43,814 nt of DNA from Chlamydiota bacterium (GTDB lineage: Bacteria > Chlamydiota > Chlamydiia > Chlamydiales > Parachlamydiaceae). The position numbers and the translations under genes were made by a program. Of this stretch, positions 1-8,326 are shown piece by piece. The stretch lies in the NCBI GenBank assembly GCA_013287465.1, contig JABDDS010000001.1:51025-94838 (forward strand). Reading direction: 5' to 3'. Every line of letters begins with the position of its first letter. Position 1 is the stretch's first letter. A model generated the notes under the pieces. It was given only the letters and a program-made list of their open reading frames with translations, searched no databases and had not been told where the DNA came from.

Positions 1-3000
1 CCAGTGGGTCCTACTAAACCTGTATCACCCTTAGATCCCATTAATCCTATAGGTCCTGTTGCACCTATTTGACCAGAAGGCCCAGTTGGGCCTACATCAC
101 CAGAGGGTCCTACTGAACCTGTATCACCCTTAAGCCCTATTAAACCTGTTGGTCCTGTTGACCCCATTTGACCGACAGGTCCCATCGGACCTACATCACC
201 AGTAGGTCCTATTGGGCCCATTGAGCCAATATCACCCTTAAGTCCCATCAATCCTGTTGGTCCTGTTGACCCCGCTTGACCGACAGGTCCCATTGGGCCT
301 ACATCACCAGTGGGTCCTACTAAACCTGTATCACCCTTAGATCCCATTAATCCTATAGGTCCGGTTACTCCTACCTGACCTGAAGGCCCAGTTGGGCCTA
401 CAGATCCTGTCGGGCCGGTAGATCCTGTTGGACCCATATTACCAGCAGGCCCCGCTGAACCAACATCACCCTTAGGGCCCATTAATCCTGTAGGGCCTGT
501 TGACCCCATTTGACCGACAGGTCCCATTGGGCCTAAATCACCAGTAGATCCTGTAGAGCCAGTATCACCTTTAAGTCCCATCAATCCTGTAGGTCCGGTT
601 ACTCCTACCTGACCTGAAGGCCCAGTTGGACCTATAGATCCTGTCGGACCTATATCACCAGTAGGTCCTGCGGAACCAGTGTCACCTTTAAATCCTATTA
701 ATCCTGTAGGTCCTGTTGCACCTATTTGACCTGAAAGACCAGTTGGACCAGTAGATCCTGCCGGACCTATATCACCAGTAGGTCCTGCAGAACCAGTGTC
801 ACCTTTAAGTCCTATTAAACCTGTTGGGCCTGTTGATCCCATTGGACCAACGAGTCCCACTGGGCCTACATCACCAGTGGGTCCTACTGAACCTGTATCA
901 CCCTTAACTCCTATTAATCCTGTAGGTCCTGTTGCACCTATTTGACCTGAAGACCCAGTTGGGCCTACGGATCCGATCGGGCCAGTAGATCCTGTAGAGC
1001 CAGTATCACCCTTAAATCCCATCAATCCTGTGGGTCCCGTTGGACCCATATCACCAACAGGTCCCACCAAACCAATATCACCTTTAGGTCCCATTAATCC
1101 GGCAGGCCCTGTTGCACCCATCTGACCCGCAAGTCCTATTTGGCCAGTAGATCCTGTAGGACCAATATCACCTTTAGGACCCATTAGTCCTGTTGATCCC
1201 ATTGGACCAACGAGTCCCATTGGGCCTACATCACCAGTAGGTCCTACGGAGCCAGTATCACCCCTAGATCCCATCAATCCTGTGGGTCCGGTTACCCCTA
1301 CCTGACCTGAAGACCCAGTTGGGCCAGTAGATCCTGCCGGACCTACATCACCAGTAGGTCCTGCGGAACCAGTGTCACCTTTAAGTCCTATTAAACCTGT
1401 TGGGCCTGTTGATCCCATTTGACCGATAGGTCCCATCGGGCCTACATCACCAGTGGGTCCTATGGAGCCAGTATCACCCCTAGATCCCATCAATCCTGTG
1501 GGTCCAGTTACCCCTACCTGACCTAAAGGCCCAGTTGGACCTATAGATCCCGTCGGACCTATGTAACCAGTAGGTCCTATTGGACCCATTGAACCAATAT
1601 CACCTTTAGGCCCTATTAAGCCTATAGGTCCGATTGCTCCTACCTGACCTGAAGGCCCAGTTGGGCCTACAGATCCTGTCGGGCCAGTAAATCCTGTAGA
1701 GCCAATATCACCCTTAAGTCCCATTAATCCAGCAGGCCCTGTTGCACCCATCTGACCCGCAAGTCCTATTTGGCCAGTAGATCCTGTAGGACCAATATCA
1801 CCTTTAGGACCCATTAGTCCTGTTGATCCCATTGGACCAACGAGTCCCATTGGGCCTACATCACCAGTAGGTCCTACGGAGCCAGTATCACCCCTAGATC
1901 CCATCAATCCTGTGGGTCCGGTTACCCCTATCTGACCTAAAGGCCCAGTTGGACCTATAGATCCTGTCGGACCTAGGTCACCAGTGGGTCCTACTAAACC
2001 TGTATCACCCTTAGATCCCATTAATCCTATAGGTCCTGTTGCACCTATTTGACCAGAAGGCCCAGTTGGGCCTACGGATCCGATCGGGCCAGTAGATCCT
2101 GTAGAGCCAGTATCACCCTTAAATCCCATCAATCCTGTGGGTCCGGTTACTCCTACCTGACCTGAAGGCCCAGTTGGTCCTGTTGACCCCGCTTGACCGA
2201 CAGGTCCCATTAGGCCTACATCACCAGTGGGTCCTACTAAACCTGTATCACCCTTAGATCCCATCAATCCTGTGGGTCCAGTTACCCCTACCTGACCTAA
2301 AGGCCCAGTTGGACCTATAGATCCCGTCGGACCTATGTAACCAGTAGGTCCTATTGGGCCCATTGAGCCAATATCACCTTTAGGTCCTATTAAGCCTGTA
2401 GGTCCGATTGCTCCTACCTGACCTGAAGGCCCAGTTGGGCCTACAGATCCTGTAGGGCCTGTTGCACCCATCTGGCCCACAAGCCCAGTTGGACCAATAA
2501 ATCCCGTCGGCCCTATATCACCAGCAGGCCCCGCCGAACCAATATCACCTTTAGGTCCCATTAATCCAGCAAGCCCAGTTGGGCCCACAGGTCCTGTCGG
2601 ACCTATCTCACCAATAGATCCTGCTAAGCCTGTATCACCTTTAAGTCCCATCAACCCCGTAGGCCCTGTTAATCCTATCTGACCTACTGGTCCAGTTGAC
2701 CCAATTTGACCCTTTTGTCCTGTTGAGCCAGTGTCGCCTTTTGGTCCTGTTAAACCTGTGTCACCTTTAAGCCCTACCAATCCTGGAGATCCAGTTGCCC
2801 CCACACCTCCCGTAGGACCAGCAACTCCTGTGCGACCTATTGGCCCCGTAACTCCTGCCGCACCAATAGGTCCTGCATGACCTGTTGGCCCCGTAACTCC
2901 TGCCGCACCAATAAGTCCTGCATGACCTGTTGGCCCCGTAACTCCTGCCACACCAATAGGTCCTGCATGACCTGTTGGCCCCGTAACTCCTGTCGCACCA

Positions 3001-3266
3001 ATAGGTCCTGCATGACCTGTTGGCCCGGTCATACCTGCTATACCTGTAGTTCCACTTGCTGCCGCTTGACTAACATTACCTGTTGAACCACTCGGACCAC
3101 CATTTCCCTGCGGGCCGATAACATTTCCAGAGATTGACGCACTTGCGCTATTAGCCTCAGAATGATTTTGAAATACTGAATAATCTATTCTTAAACGATC
3201 AAAAGCTGTAAGCTCGGACTCAAAAAAAGAAATTAAAAATAGTGCTAAAATTACCAAAACAGGCAT
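1..3266 (-). CDS. Collagen-like (Gly-X-Y)n protein, C-terminus beyond the window
   Basis: Reading leftwards from the ATG at 3266-3264 the frame stays open to the window edge, about 1088 codons. The first ~20 residues ([20 protein letters not shown]) are hydrophobic and resemble a signal peptide, although no basic residue precedes the core. Residues ~21-75 are non-repetitive. From about residue 77 a Gly-X-Y triplet pattern continues to the edge, rich in GPTGP, GLMG and KGDTG triplets. Thr often fills the Y position and Lys-Gly-Asp is frequent; in known bacterial collagens KGD/KGE stabilises the triple helix. An in-frame stop at 3273-3275 excludes a longer N-terminus. No good Shine-Dalgarno is visible. 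I infer an exported trimeric stalk; adhesion is only a guess. The C-terminal anchor cannot be seen. Confidence 0.85.
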   Translation of the reverse strand, partial: MPVLVILALFLISFFESELTAFDRLRIDYSVFQNHSEANSASASISGNVIGPQGNGGPSGSTGNVSQAAASGTTGIAGMTGPTGHAGPIGATGVTGPTGHAGPIGVAGVTGPTGHAGLIGAAGVTGPTGHAGPIGAAGVTGPIGRTGVAGPTGGVGATGSPGLVGLKGDTGLTGPKGDTGSTGQKGQIGSTGPVGQIGLTGPTGLMGLKGDTGLAGSIGEIGPTGPVGPTGLAGLMGPKGDIGSAGPAGDIGPTGFIGPTGLVGQMGATGPTGSVGPTGPSGQVGAIGPTGLIGPKGDIGSMGPIGPTGYIGPTGSIGPTGPLGQVGVTGPTGLMGSKGDTGLVGPTGDVGLMGPVGQAGSTGPTGPSGQVGVTGPTGLMGFKGDTGSTGSTGPIGSVGPTGPSGQIGATGPIGLMGSKGDTGLVGPTGDLGPTGSIGPTGPLGQIGVTGPTGLMGSRGDTGSVGPTGDVGPMGLVGPMGSTGLMGPKGDIGPTGSTGQIGLAGQMGATGPAGLMGLKGDIGSTGFTGPTGSVGPTGPSGQVGAIGPIGLIGPKGDIGSMGPIGPTGYIGPTGSIGPTGPLGQVGVTGPTGLMGSRGDTGSIGPTGDVGPMGPIGQMGSTGPTGLIGLKGDTGSAGPTGDVGPAGSTGPTGSSGQVGVTGPTGLMGSRGDTGSVGPTGDVGPMGLVGPMGSTGLMGPKGDIGPTGSTGQIGLAGQMGATGPAGLMGPKGDIGLVGPVGDMGPTGPTGLMGFKGDTGSTGSTGPIGSVGPTGSSGQIGATGPTGLIGVKGDTGSVGPTGDVGPVGLVGPMGSTGPTGLIGLKGDTGSAGPTGDIGPAGSTGPTGLSGQIGATGPTGLIGFKGDTGSAGPTGDIGPTGSIGPTGPSGQVGVTGPTGLMGLKGDTGSTGSTGDLGPMGPVGQMGSTGPTGLMGPKGDVGSAGPAGNMGPTGSTGPTGSVGPTGPSGQVGVTGPIGLMGSKGDTGLVGPTGDVGPMGPVGQAGSTGPTGLMGLKGDIGSMGPIGPTGDVGPMGPVGQMGSTGPTGLIGLKGDTGSVGPSGDVGPTGPSGQIGATGPIGLMGSKGDTGLVGPT
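1102..1300. repeat. 199-bp internal duplication in the collagen-like gene, copy 1
   Basis: Positions 1102-1300 are base-for-base identical to 1732-1930, 630 bp (210 codons) away. Such identity, including third codon positions, among otherwise diverged Gly-X-Y repeats points to recent duplication or gene conversion. Confidence 0.9.
1732..1930. repeat. 199-bp internal duplication in the collagen-like gene, copy 2
   Basis: Partner of 1102-1300. Other long matches in the same gene are 1-95 with 1981-2075 (95 bp identical) and a stretch near 1507 that recurs near 2281. All offsets are multiples of nine bases or of three, so the triplet frame is kept. Confidence 0.9.
2834..3048. repeat. 45-bp tandem repeat, four full copies and one partial
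   Basis: Units 2834-2878, 2879-2923, 2924-2968 and 2969-3013 differ at only a few positions, and a diverged partial unit follows to 3048. On the minus strand each unit encodes 15 residues of the form [15 protein letters not shown], so unit number can change without breaking the Gly-X-Y register. It lies at the N-terminal edge of the collagen-like region. Confidence 0.9.
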
Positions 3267-3285
3267 TTCTATCTAACCTAAAATT

Positions 3286-3450
3286 GGCCTTGTTCACTTG
3301 CACAAGGAAACTACCGGTGCACAAGGAAACTACCAGCCATTGGATCATTTAATTTACCCTTCTGTGTTCTCTGTGCCTCTGTGTTTCTAAAATTTTGAAA
3401 CACAGAGGCACAGAGAACACAGAGAGATGACCAAAAATATGAACAAGGCC
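3286..3450. repeat. Nested palindrome between the collagen-like gene and yggT
   Basis: Inner arms 3361-3387 and 3397-3423 are perfect 27-bp inverted repeats built on tctgtgttctctgtgcctct, around a 9-base AT loop. Outer arms ggccttgttca (3286-3296) and tgaacaaggcc (3440-3450) are also perfect. Between outer and inner left arms lies a direct repeat, gcacaaggaaactacc at 3300-3315 and 3319-3334. The divergent gap 3267-3713 otherwise shows no coding sequence. Confidence 0.85.
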
Positions 3451-3582
3451 CTAATGACGCGAAAATCTATATCAAACGCATATTTCTTCCAAAAAAAAGG
3501 TATAATTTAATGTGCACATATCCTTCAACAAAAAAAACAAAAAAAATAATTATTGCTTTTTAATTAAATAAACCTTTAAAAT

Positions 3583-3687
3583 GGCTTTGCCGAAATGTGT
3601 TTATACTGAGGGGCGGTGATTTTTTGCGTTTTAACGTGCGAAAAACGCAAAAATTCACCACCCCGGCAGTATAAAATCGGCATAGCC
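3583..3687. repeat. Long imperfect hairpin just upstream of yggT
   Basis: The arm starting ggctttgccga at 3583 pairs with tcggcatagcc ending at 3687. Inside it ttatactg pairs with cagtataa and ttttttgcgttt pairs with the matching strand at ~3645, with mismatches. It ends about 27 bp before the GTG start of yggT, so it may affect that transcript, or it may simply be another palindromic repeat. No promoter could be separated from it. Confidence 0.7.
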
Positions 3688-3713
3688 TTAACCAAAGTTC
3701 TAAGGGGTATTTT

Positions 3714-3983
3714 GTGCTTTTCTATCTATTCTACCTGATTGATAAACTTTTTCTCGTTTTTACCATCATGCTCTTTGTCCGAATTCTTGGATCGTGGCTT
3801 CCAGAACTACAAACATACCGGTTCATGCAATTCATCGCTTTTTACACGGATCCTTATTTAAACTTTTTTCGTCGTTTTATCCCACCATTAGGAATGTTAG
3901 ACCTTAGTCCTATCGTCGCATTCTTTTGTTTGGGTATTATAGAAAATATTCTAAAAACATTATTAGCTTTAATTCTTACATGA
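3714..3983 (+). CDS. yggT: YggT family small membrane protein
   Basis: The 89-residue product has two strongly hydrophobic stretches (about residues 5-28 and 65-89) joined by a loop containing RILGSWLPELQ and YLNFFRRFIPPLGMLDLSPI. This is the typical YggT layout of a first membrane segment, an amphipathic R-I-P-P loop with D-x-SP, then a second segment. The start is GTG at 3714, seven bases after taagggg. YggT proteins sit in the inner membrane and have been linked to osmotic shock or cell-division placement, but the molecular role is not settled. Its stop codon overlaps the dus start (ATGA), so the two are likely translated together. Confidence 0.8.
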   Translation: MLFYLFYLIDKLFLVFTIMLFVRILGSWLPELQTYRFMQFIAFYTDPYLNFFRRFIPPLGMLDLSPIVAFFCLGIIENILKTLLALILT

Positions 3984-5011
3984 AACATCTAAAAACACCT
4001 TTCTCAATAGGAAAACTTTCTTTACTTAACAATATTTTTTATGCTCCTCTTGCAGGATGCTCCGACTATCCTTTTCGAAAAATGACCTCCAAATACAATC
4101 CGGGATTGATATTTTGCGAAATGGTCAAAATGGATGCTCTCATACGACATGATCCCAATACGTTTCATATTCTCGATTATGATCAGTCGATGCACCCAAT
4201 TTCGGCACAACTTTGCGGAAGTAAACCATCTTTAGCAGGACCTTCTGCACGCATTATTGAAGATTTAGGATTTGACACTGTCGATCTCAATTGTGGCTGC
4301 CCAGTAGATAAAGTCACCAAAGATGGAAGTGGTTCTGGTATGTTAAAAAACCCGCAACTTATTGGAGAGGTCATTTCTAACATGGTTGCCGCCGTTAAGA
4401 TTCCCGTCACTTTAAAAATAAGAGCAGGATGGGATGAAGACTCTATTACAGCTCCACAGATCACGCAGATAGCTGAAGAAGCAGGCGCTGCAGCAATCTG
4501 TATTCATGGAAGAACGAGAAAGCAAGGGTATAAAGGACCAGCAAACTGGGATTACATTAAAGAGTGTAAAGATGTGGCAAAAACAATCCAAGTAATTGGT
4601 AATGGAGATGTCGTAGATGGACCTTCGGCAAAACGTATGTTTGAACATACGAATTGCGATGCCGTCCTTGTCGCTAGAGGGACTTTAGGCCATCCTTGGA
4701 TTGCAAAAGAAATAATTCGTTATCTCTCTGGAGAGGATGTAGAAAACTATTCATTTGAAAAAAGAAGACAAGATTTATTAGAACATTTTTTACATACACT
4801 TGACTATCATCCTTCAAGAAAAGTCGCTGTTGATATGCGACGAGTTGGCTGTTGGTATTTTAAAAAGGCAGCAGGAACAAAAGCATTTCGCGAGGCGATT
4901 AGCCATGCAGATGATTCTGAAATGGTAAAAAAATTAATCCTTAATTTTTCTCTTGATGATATCCAAAATGAGTTCTCTGATACAAACGAAGAATGTTCGG
5001 AAGAGTGTTAA
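3980..5011 (+). CDS. dus: tRNA-dihydrouridine synthase (DusB-like)
   Basis: This is a 343-residue FMN-dependent enzyme that reduces uridine to dihydrouridine in tRNA. Visible family motifs are the flavin-binding start APLAGCSDYPFR (~22-33), DLNCGCPVDKV with the catalytic Cys at 107, the phosphate-binding HGRTRKQGYKGPANW, NGDV, and ARGTLGHPW. I place the start at the ATG at 3980, which overlaps the yggT stop as ATGA. An upstream in-frame ATG at 3926 lies inside yggT and would add 18 residues that do not belong to the family. The next gene follows after 16 bases, so yggT-dus-methyltransferase form one operon. Confidence 0.92.
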   Translation: MKHLKTPFSIGKLSLLNNIFYAPLAGCSDYPFRKMTSKYNPGLIFCEMVKMDALIRHDPNTFHILDYDQSMHPISAQLCGSKPSLAGPSARIIEDLGFDTVDLNCGCPVDKVTKDGSGSGMLKNPQLIGEVISNMVAAVKIPVTLKIRAGWDEDSITAPQITQIAEEAGAAAICIHGRTRKQGYKGPANWDYIKECKDVAKTIQVIGNGDVVDGPSAKRMFEHTNCDAVLVARGTLGHPWIAKEIIRYLSGEDVENYSFEKRRQDLLEHFLHTLDYHPSRKVAVDMRRVGCWYFKKAAGTKAFREAISHADDSEMVKKLILNFSLDDIQNEFSDTNEECSEEC

Positions 5012-5027
5012 CGAATTGAAGAACGGA

Positions 5028-6149
5028 ATGGAAGGACTTTTAAAATCGGTTAAAAATGGTCTTTTGATTTCAGGAACGCTCAGTTCTCCCCGAAAAAAAG
5101 AGACCCCCACCCTAAAACTTAGCATACGACCAGTTGTAATTAAGAAAAAAAATCTTTATCAAATCTCAAAATATTCTAAATCTCAAGTCACACATTGCAA
5201 CATTACGCCAGAAGAATGTGTACACCTTATAGAAGGCGCTATTCCAAATCTATTTCAACAGGGAATTTTTACCTCTTCATCAACCTACTATCACATACTT
5301 GTTAACAAAAATGAACAAATGACTATTGTCGAAAAAAACATCGAAACAAAGCCAGCGAAAAAAGAGCACAACCGGACTAAAAATTACCTTTTCCAAGAGG
5401 GAATTCCAGTTCCTTTTCTCATTTCTCTTGGCATTATGAATGACAATGGTACGATTATTGCTAAAAAATATGACAAGTTTCGACAAATCAATCGATTTAT
5501 TGAAATGGTTGACGATGTGATCTCACACTTGCCAATAAATGACTCAAAGCCCCTTGAAGTGGTCGATTTTGGATGTGGCAAGGCTTCACTTACTTTCGCC
5601 CTTTATCACTATTTCACGCATATTAAAGGCAAAACCGTTCACATCACAGGACTAGATCTCAAAAAAGAAGTGATTGAAAAGTGTCAAGCTCTTGCGGATG
5701 CTTTAGGATATACGACGCTAAAATTTCTTATTGGTGATATCAGTCAACACGAACATCAAGGAAAAATTGATTTGGTAATTTCATTACATGCGTGTAATAC
5801 AGCAACAGACGCAGCAATCGACAAAGCTGTTGACTGGAATGCTGAAGTCATTCTTTGTGTGCCTTGTTGCCAACAAGAACTTTATAATCAAGTACACAAT
5901 CCCTCTCTTGATACATTGTTAAGACATGGTATTTTAAAAGAACGCTTTGCAGCCATTGCAACAGATGCTTTGCGTGCAGAATTACTAACAACACTTGGAT
6001 ATGACGTGCAAGTATTAGAATTTATAGATATGGAACACACCCCAAAAAACTTATTAATCCGCGCTGTTAAAGGCAATTCTGAAGCACAAAGACAACAAGC
6101 TCAAAAGCGTCTTCTCTCCTTTAAAAAGGAACTTTTTCATAAGTTTTAA
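5028..6149 (+). CDS. Class I SAM-dependent methyltransferase (Methyltransf_32-like)
   Basis: The 373-residue protein has the SAM-binding motif VVDFGCGKASLTFALY near residues 177-192, then GLDLK, LVISLHACNTATDAA and LCVPCCQQE. The HACNTATD and PCCQ signatures are typical of the Methyltransf_32 family, which includes eukaryotic METTL25/GSTCD relatives. The substrate is unknown. In-frame ATGs at 4953 and 4968 overlap dus. I prefer 5028 because it follows gaag and because the family usually begins with a short helix before a LIS-x-LSSPRKK segment, which this start gives. Cotranscription with dus hints at an RNA substrate, but that is inference. Confidence 0.75.
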   Translation: MEGLLKSVKNGLLISGTLSSPRKKETPTLKLSIRPVVIKKKNLYQISKYSKSQVTHCNITPEECVHLIEGAIPNLFQQGIFTSSSTYYHILVNKNEQMTIVEKNIETKPAKKEHNRTKNYLFQEGIPVPFLISLGIMNDNGTIIAKKYDKFRQINRFIEMVDDVISHLPINDSKPLEVVDFGCGKASLTFALYHYFTHIKGKTVHITGLDLKKEVIEKCQALADALGYTTLKFLIGDISQHEHQGKIDLVISLHACNTATDAAIDKAVDWNAEVILCVPCCQQELYNQVHNPSLDTLLRHGILKERFAAIATDALRAELLTTLGYDVQVLEFIDMEHTPKNLLIRAVKGNSEAQRQQAQKRLLSFKKELFHKF

Positions 6150-6167
6150 ACACTTTAACACAAAATT

Positions 6168-6424
6168 TTAACGCAAAGACGCAAAGGCACAAAGCCTTCG
6201 GCTCCCTTAGAGTAAAGGAACAAAGGAGTCGAATTGTTAAGTGATTACTTCGCAAGCTCAGCAATCAATTTAACCTTCTAAATGGGGCCCCGGGGGCCCC
6301 ATTTAGATGATTTTCTTTTAAGATCCGAGCTTGCGAGGAACTTAAAAGGTTTAACCAGAAATAATGCTTATTTACCTTGAGGAGCCGAAGGCTTTGCGTC
6401 TCTGCGTTTAATTATTTGCGTTAA
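6168..6424. repeat. Nested palindromic element, shell B with core C
   Basis: The outer shell pairs ttaacgcaaagacgcaaagg and aaagccttcggctcc (left) with ggagccgaaggctttgcg and its extension to gcgttaa (right, ending 6424). The inner core 6244-6348 has arms cttcgcaagctcag and gagcttgcgagg around a central hairpin taaatggggcccc / ggggccccattta. It fills the 295-bp gap between two convergent genes and could act as a bidirectional terminator. The same core recurs at 37890-37995 and 43604-43708. Confidence 0.88.
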
Positions 6425-6444
6425 TAACGACTTACAGGAACAAA

Positions 6445-7329
6445 TTAGTTAACTAGCTCTTCAAGATAAAGAGCTAATCCCAAAAGTTGTTGAGAATCGA
6501 TACCAAGCGTTTTTAATGATTGTCTATATCCAGCGATTTCATTTCGAAAAACTTCACGAGCTTTTTCAATGCCCAAAATTCCTACCATATTGACCGCTCT
6601 CTCGTTGATTGCATCTTGAGTCACATCACTTAAATCATCAGCAATTTGAAAAGCCATTCCAAAGTGTAAGGCGACTTGCTTGACTTGTTCTATTTTTTTA
6701 ATGTCACCGCCGCCAAAAAGCCATCCAAAGAGAAAGGCAATTTCAAAAAGAGAAACGGTTTTTTTATAAATAATTTCTCTTAACGATTCTAACGTTAGCG
6801 TTGGCGGAAAAATATCTAAAAACTGCCCTCCTGTAGCTCCTTGAGCCCCTGTACTTCGAGCTGCATGTTCTAAAGCTAAAATTCCTACTTGATACCCATT
6901 GGAAATTGCTGGGTGTCCAGATTGAACTAAAGATTGAGCACAGGACGCTATACAAGCGTTTCCTGCGGCTATTAGGGTGTAGCTAGCCAAAAGAGCCGTC
7001 GCCTCACCAAAAGCCTTATGGAGCGATGGTTTATTGCGTCTTTCATCATCATCATCCATACAAGGCAAATCATCGGCAATAAGAGAAGCTGTATGAAAAT
7101 ATTCAACAGAAAGGGCGGCATCGGAGGCGTCCAATGAATTTCCCAAAGCATCTGCAACCATAAAAACTAACGCAGGACGAAATCGACGCCCCCCTGTTGT
7201 CAACGCATATTCACAAGCCTCGCGTAATGTTCCTTTTTCTCCAAAAATAAAAAAGCTTTGTCTAATTTTTTCTTCTGTTTGTTTTTGATAAATCGCTAAA
7301 CAATCTTTAACAACATTTTTTACGTTCAT
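6445..7329 (-). CDS. ispA: Polyprenyl diphosphate synthase (FPP/GGPP synthase type)
   Basis: The 294-residue enzyme condenses isopentenyl diphosphate onto an allylic diphosphate to make C15-C20 precursors for quinones and the undecaprenyl carrier. The first aspartate-rich motif DDLPCMD lies at 86-92 and is followed by DDDERR. The second, DDLSD, is at 231-235. The two-residue insertion in the first motif is the bacterial type-II form. Five residues before it E. coli IspA has Tyr but this protein has Ala (TASLIADD), which in this family tends to allow longer chains, so GGPP is at least as likely as FPP (inference). The ATG at 7329 overlaps the stop of the upstream gene as ATGA, so the two form an operon. 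Confidence 0.9.
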   Translation of the reverse strand: MNVKNVVKDCLAIYQKQTEEKIRQSFFIFGEKGTLREACEYALTTGGRRFRPALVFMVADALGNSLDASDAALSVEYFHTASLIADDLPCMDDDDERRNKPSLHKAFGEATALLASYTLIAAGNACIASCAQSLVQSGHPAISNGYQVGILALEHAARSTGAQGATGGQFLDIFPPTLTLESLREIIYKKTVSLFEIAFLFGWLFGGGDIKKIEQVKQVALHFGMAFQIADDLSDVTQDAINERAVNMVGILGIEKAREVFRNEIAGYRQSLKTLGIDSQQLLGLALYLEELVN

Positions 7330-8015
7330 TTTTGCATTCTTTTTTTTATAGATAAAATAACATCACCCTTCACAATTGATTGTGAATCAATAATTCCACC
7401 AATATTAAGACATGGATAACAAAGAACGTCTTGTCCAATAAAAGTTCCTGGATTTGTTACAGAATTACACCCAATTTGAGTTCGATCTCCGATAACAGCA
7501 CCTATTTTTTTTAAACCAGTTTCAATATTCTTATTCTGATAATAAAGTACAACTTGTTGATTATCGAGTTTTAAATTCGCACATTTTGTCCCAGCACCCA
7601 AGTTGACATCATTACCAAGAATAGAATCTCCTACATAAGCAAAATGAGCAGCATGAACATGATTTAAAAATATTGCATTTTTTACTTCTGTGTCGTGTCC
7701 AATCACACAGTTGTCGCCTGCTAAAAAATTACCGCGGATATAAGCTCCATGACGTATCGTACAATTTTCTCCAATATAACAAGGGCCTTTTATATAGGCT
7801 CCAGGTTCTATAACAGTCCCTTTTCCGATTGAAATCAAGTGTGAGTCGATAAGAAATGTTCCGACTGGAACTTCTACTTCTATTTTGCCTAGAAAAAGCG
7901 TTTCTAAATATTTTGAAAGCTCATTTAATGCTAGCCAAACAAATTTGTTTGGTTTAAAAAGAGACTTGTGCCGATACTCAGAAAGGTCAAAAAAATAATC
8001 AGGATATAGACTCAT
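7326..8015 (-). CDS. GlmU-like left-handed beta-helix acyltransferase, no uridyltransferase domain
   Basis: The 229-residue product is mostly hexapeptide repeats ([LIV]-G-x4), for example IGKGTVIEPGAYIKGPCYIGENCTIRHGAYIRGN split over residues ~62-95. The segment HFAYVGDSILGNDVNLGAGT matches the acetyltransferase half of GlmU. The N-terminal uridyltransferase half of GlmU (about 230 residues with a GTRM motif) is absent, as I recall for the chlamydial 'glmU' next to ispA. It may acylate an amino-sugar nucleotide, but the substrate cannot be read from the sequence and the name GlmU is only by similarity. ATG at 8015 follows aaaggaagtggg. The stop overlaps the ispA start. Confidence 0.8.
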   Translation of the reverse strand: MSLYPDYFFDLSEYRHKSLFKPNKFVWLALNELSKYLETLFLGKIEVEVPVGTFLIDSHLISIGKGTVIEPGAYIKGPCYIGENCTIRHGAYIRGNFLAGDNCVIGHDTEVKNAIFLNHVHAAHFAYVGDSILGNDVNLGAGTKCANLKLDNQQVVLYYQNKNIETGLKKIGAVIGDRTQIGCNSVTNPGTFIGQDVLCYPCLNIGGIIDSQSIVKGDVILSIKKRMQK

Positions 8016-8128
8016 CCCACTTCCTTTGCATATGAACGTGTTTTAGTGTTTTGATATGTATTTTTACCTGATTCAATGGAATAAAAACAAGTTCCTTTTT
8101 CCCACATGTTCTTATCTTAAATATATTA

Positions 8129-8237
8129 ATAAGTAGTTGTTTTTTCTTCTTCTTAGTATACTGTGGAAGTGTTGATAAGTAGTTGTTTTTTCCTCTGTTT
8201 TATGGTCGTCGATAACTTGTTTATGAATTGTCGATAA
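8129..8237. promoter_or_regulatory. Possible DnaA-box cluster and AT-rich direct repeats in a divergent gap
   Basis: The gap 8016-8326 lies between two divergently transcribed genes. It holds an 18-bp direct repeat, ataagtagttgttttttc, at 8129-8146 and 8175-8192. Three nonamers in the same orientation, tgttgataa (8170-8178), cgtcgataa (8207-8215) and tgtcgataa (8229-8237), differ by one or two bases from the DnaA box tgtggataa. This could be a DnaA-responsive control region or part of a replication origin; chance cannot be excluded in AT-rich DNA. No convincing gene lies in the gap. Confidence 0.35.
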
Positions 8238-8326
8238 GGGGAGAGTTGCTAACATTGACTGGTTGTGATCTTTGTTATAAACAGACTTATCTGCTGTTTT
8301 TTTATCATTTATGAACAAGAGAAAAA

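Noticed and set aside
1-3048. CRISPR array or tandem satellite
   Set aside because: Repeats have no spacers, keep a codon register of three and translate to uninterrupted Gly-X-Y.
2877-3086. Plus-strand frame of 69 codons rich in Cys, Trp and Pro
   Set aside because: It is the antisense reading of the 45-bp tandem repeat in the collagen-like gene, has no ribosome site and its repeats are explained by the minus-strand Gly-X-Y pattern.
3926-3979. Longer N-terminus for Dus
   Set aside because: Lies within yggT; the ATGA overlap at 3980 gives the normal family start.
8112-8318. Minus-strand frame of 68 codons in the divergent gap
   Set aside because: Covers AT-rich direct repeats, has no recognisable motif and no ribosome site; its start would lie just upstream of the rlmD-like gene. 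Judged chance.
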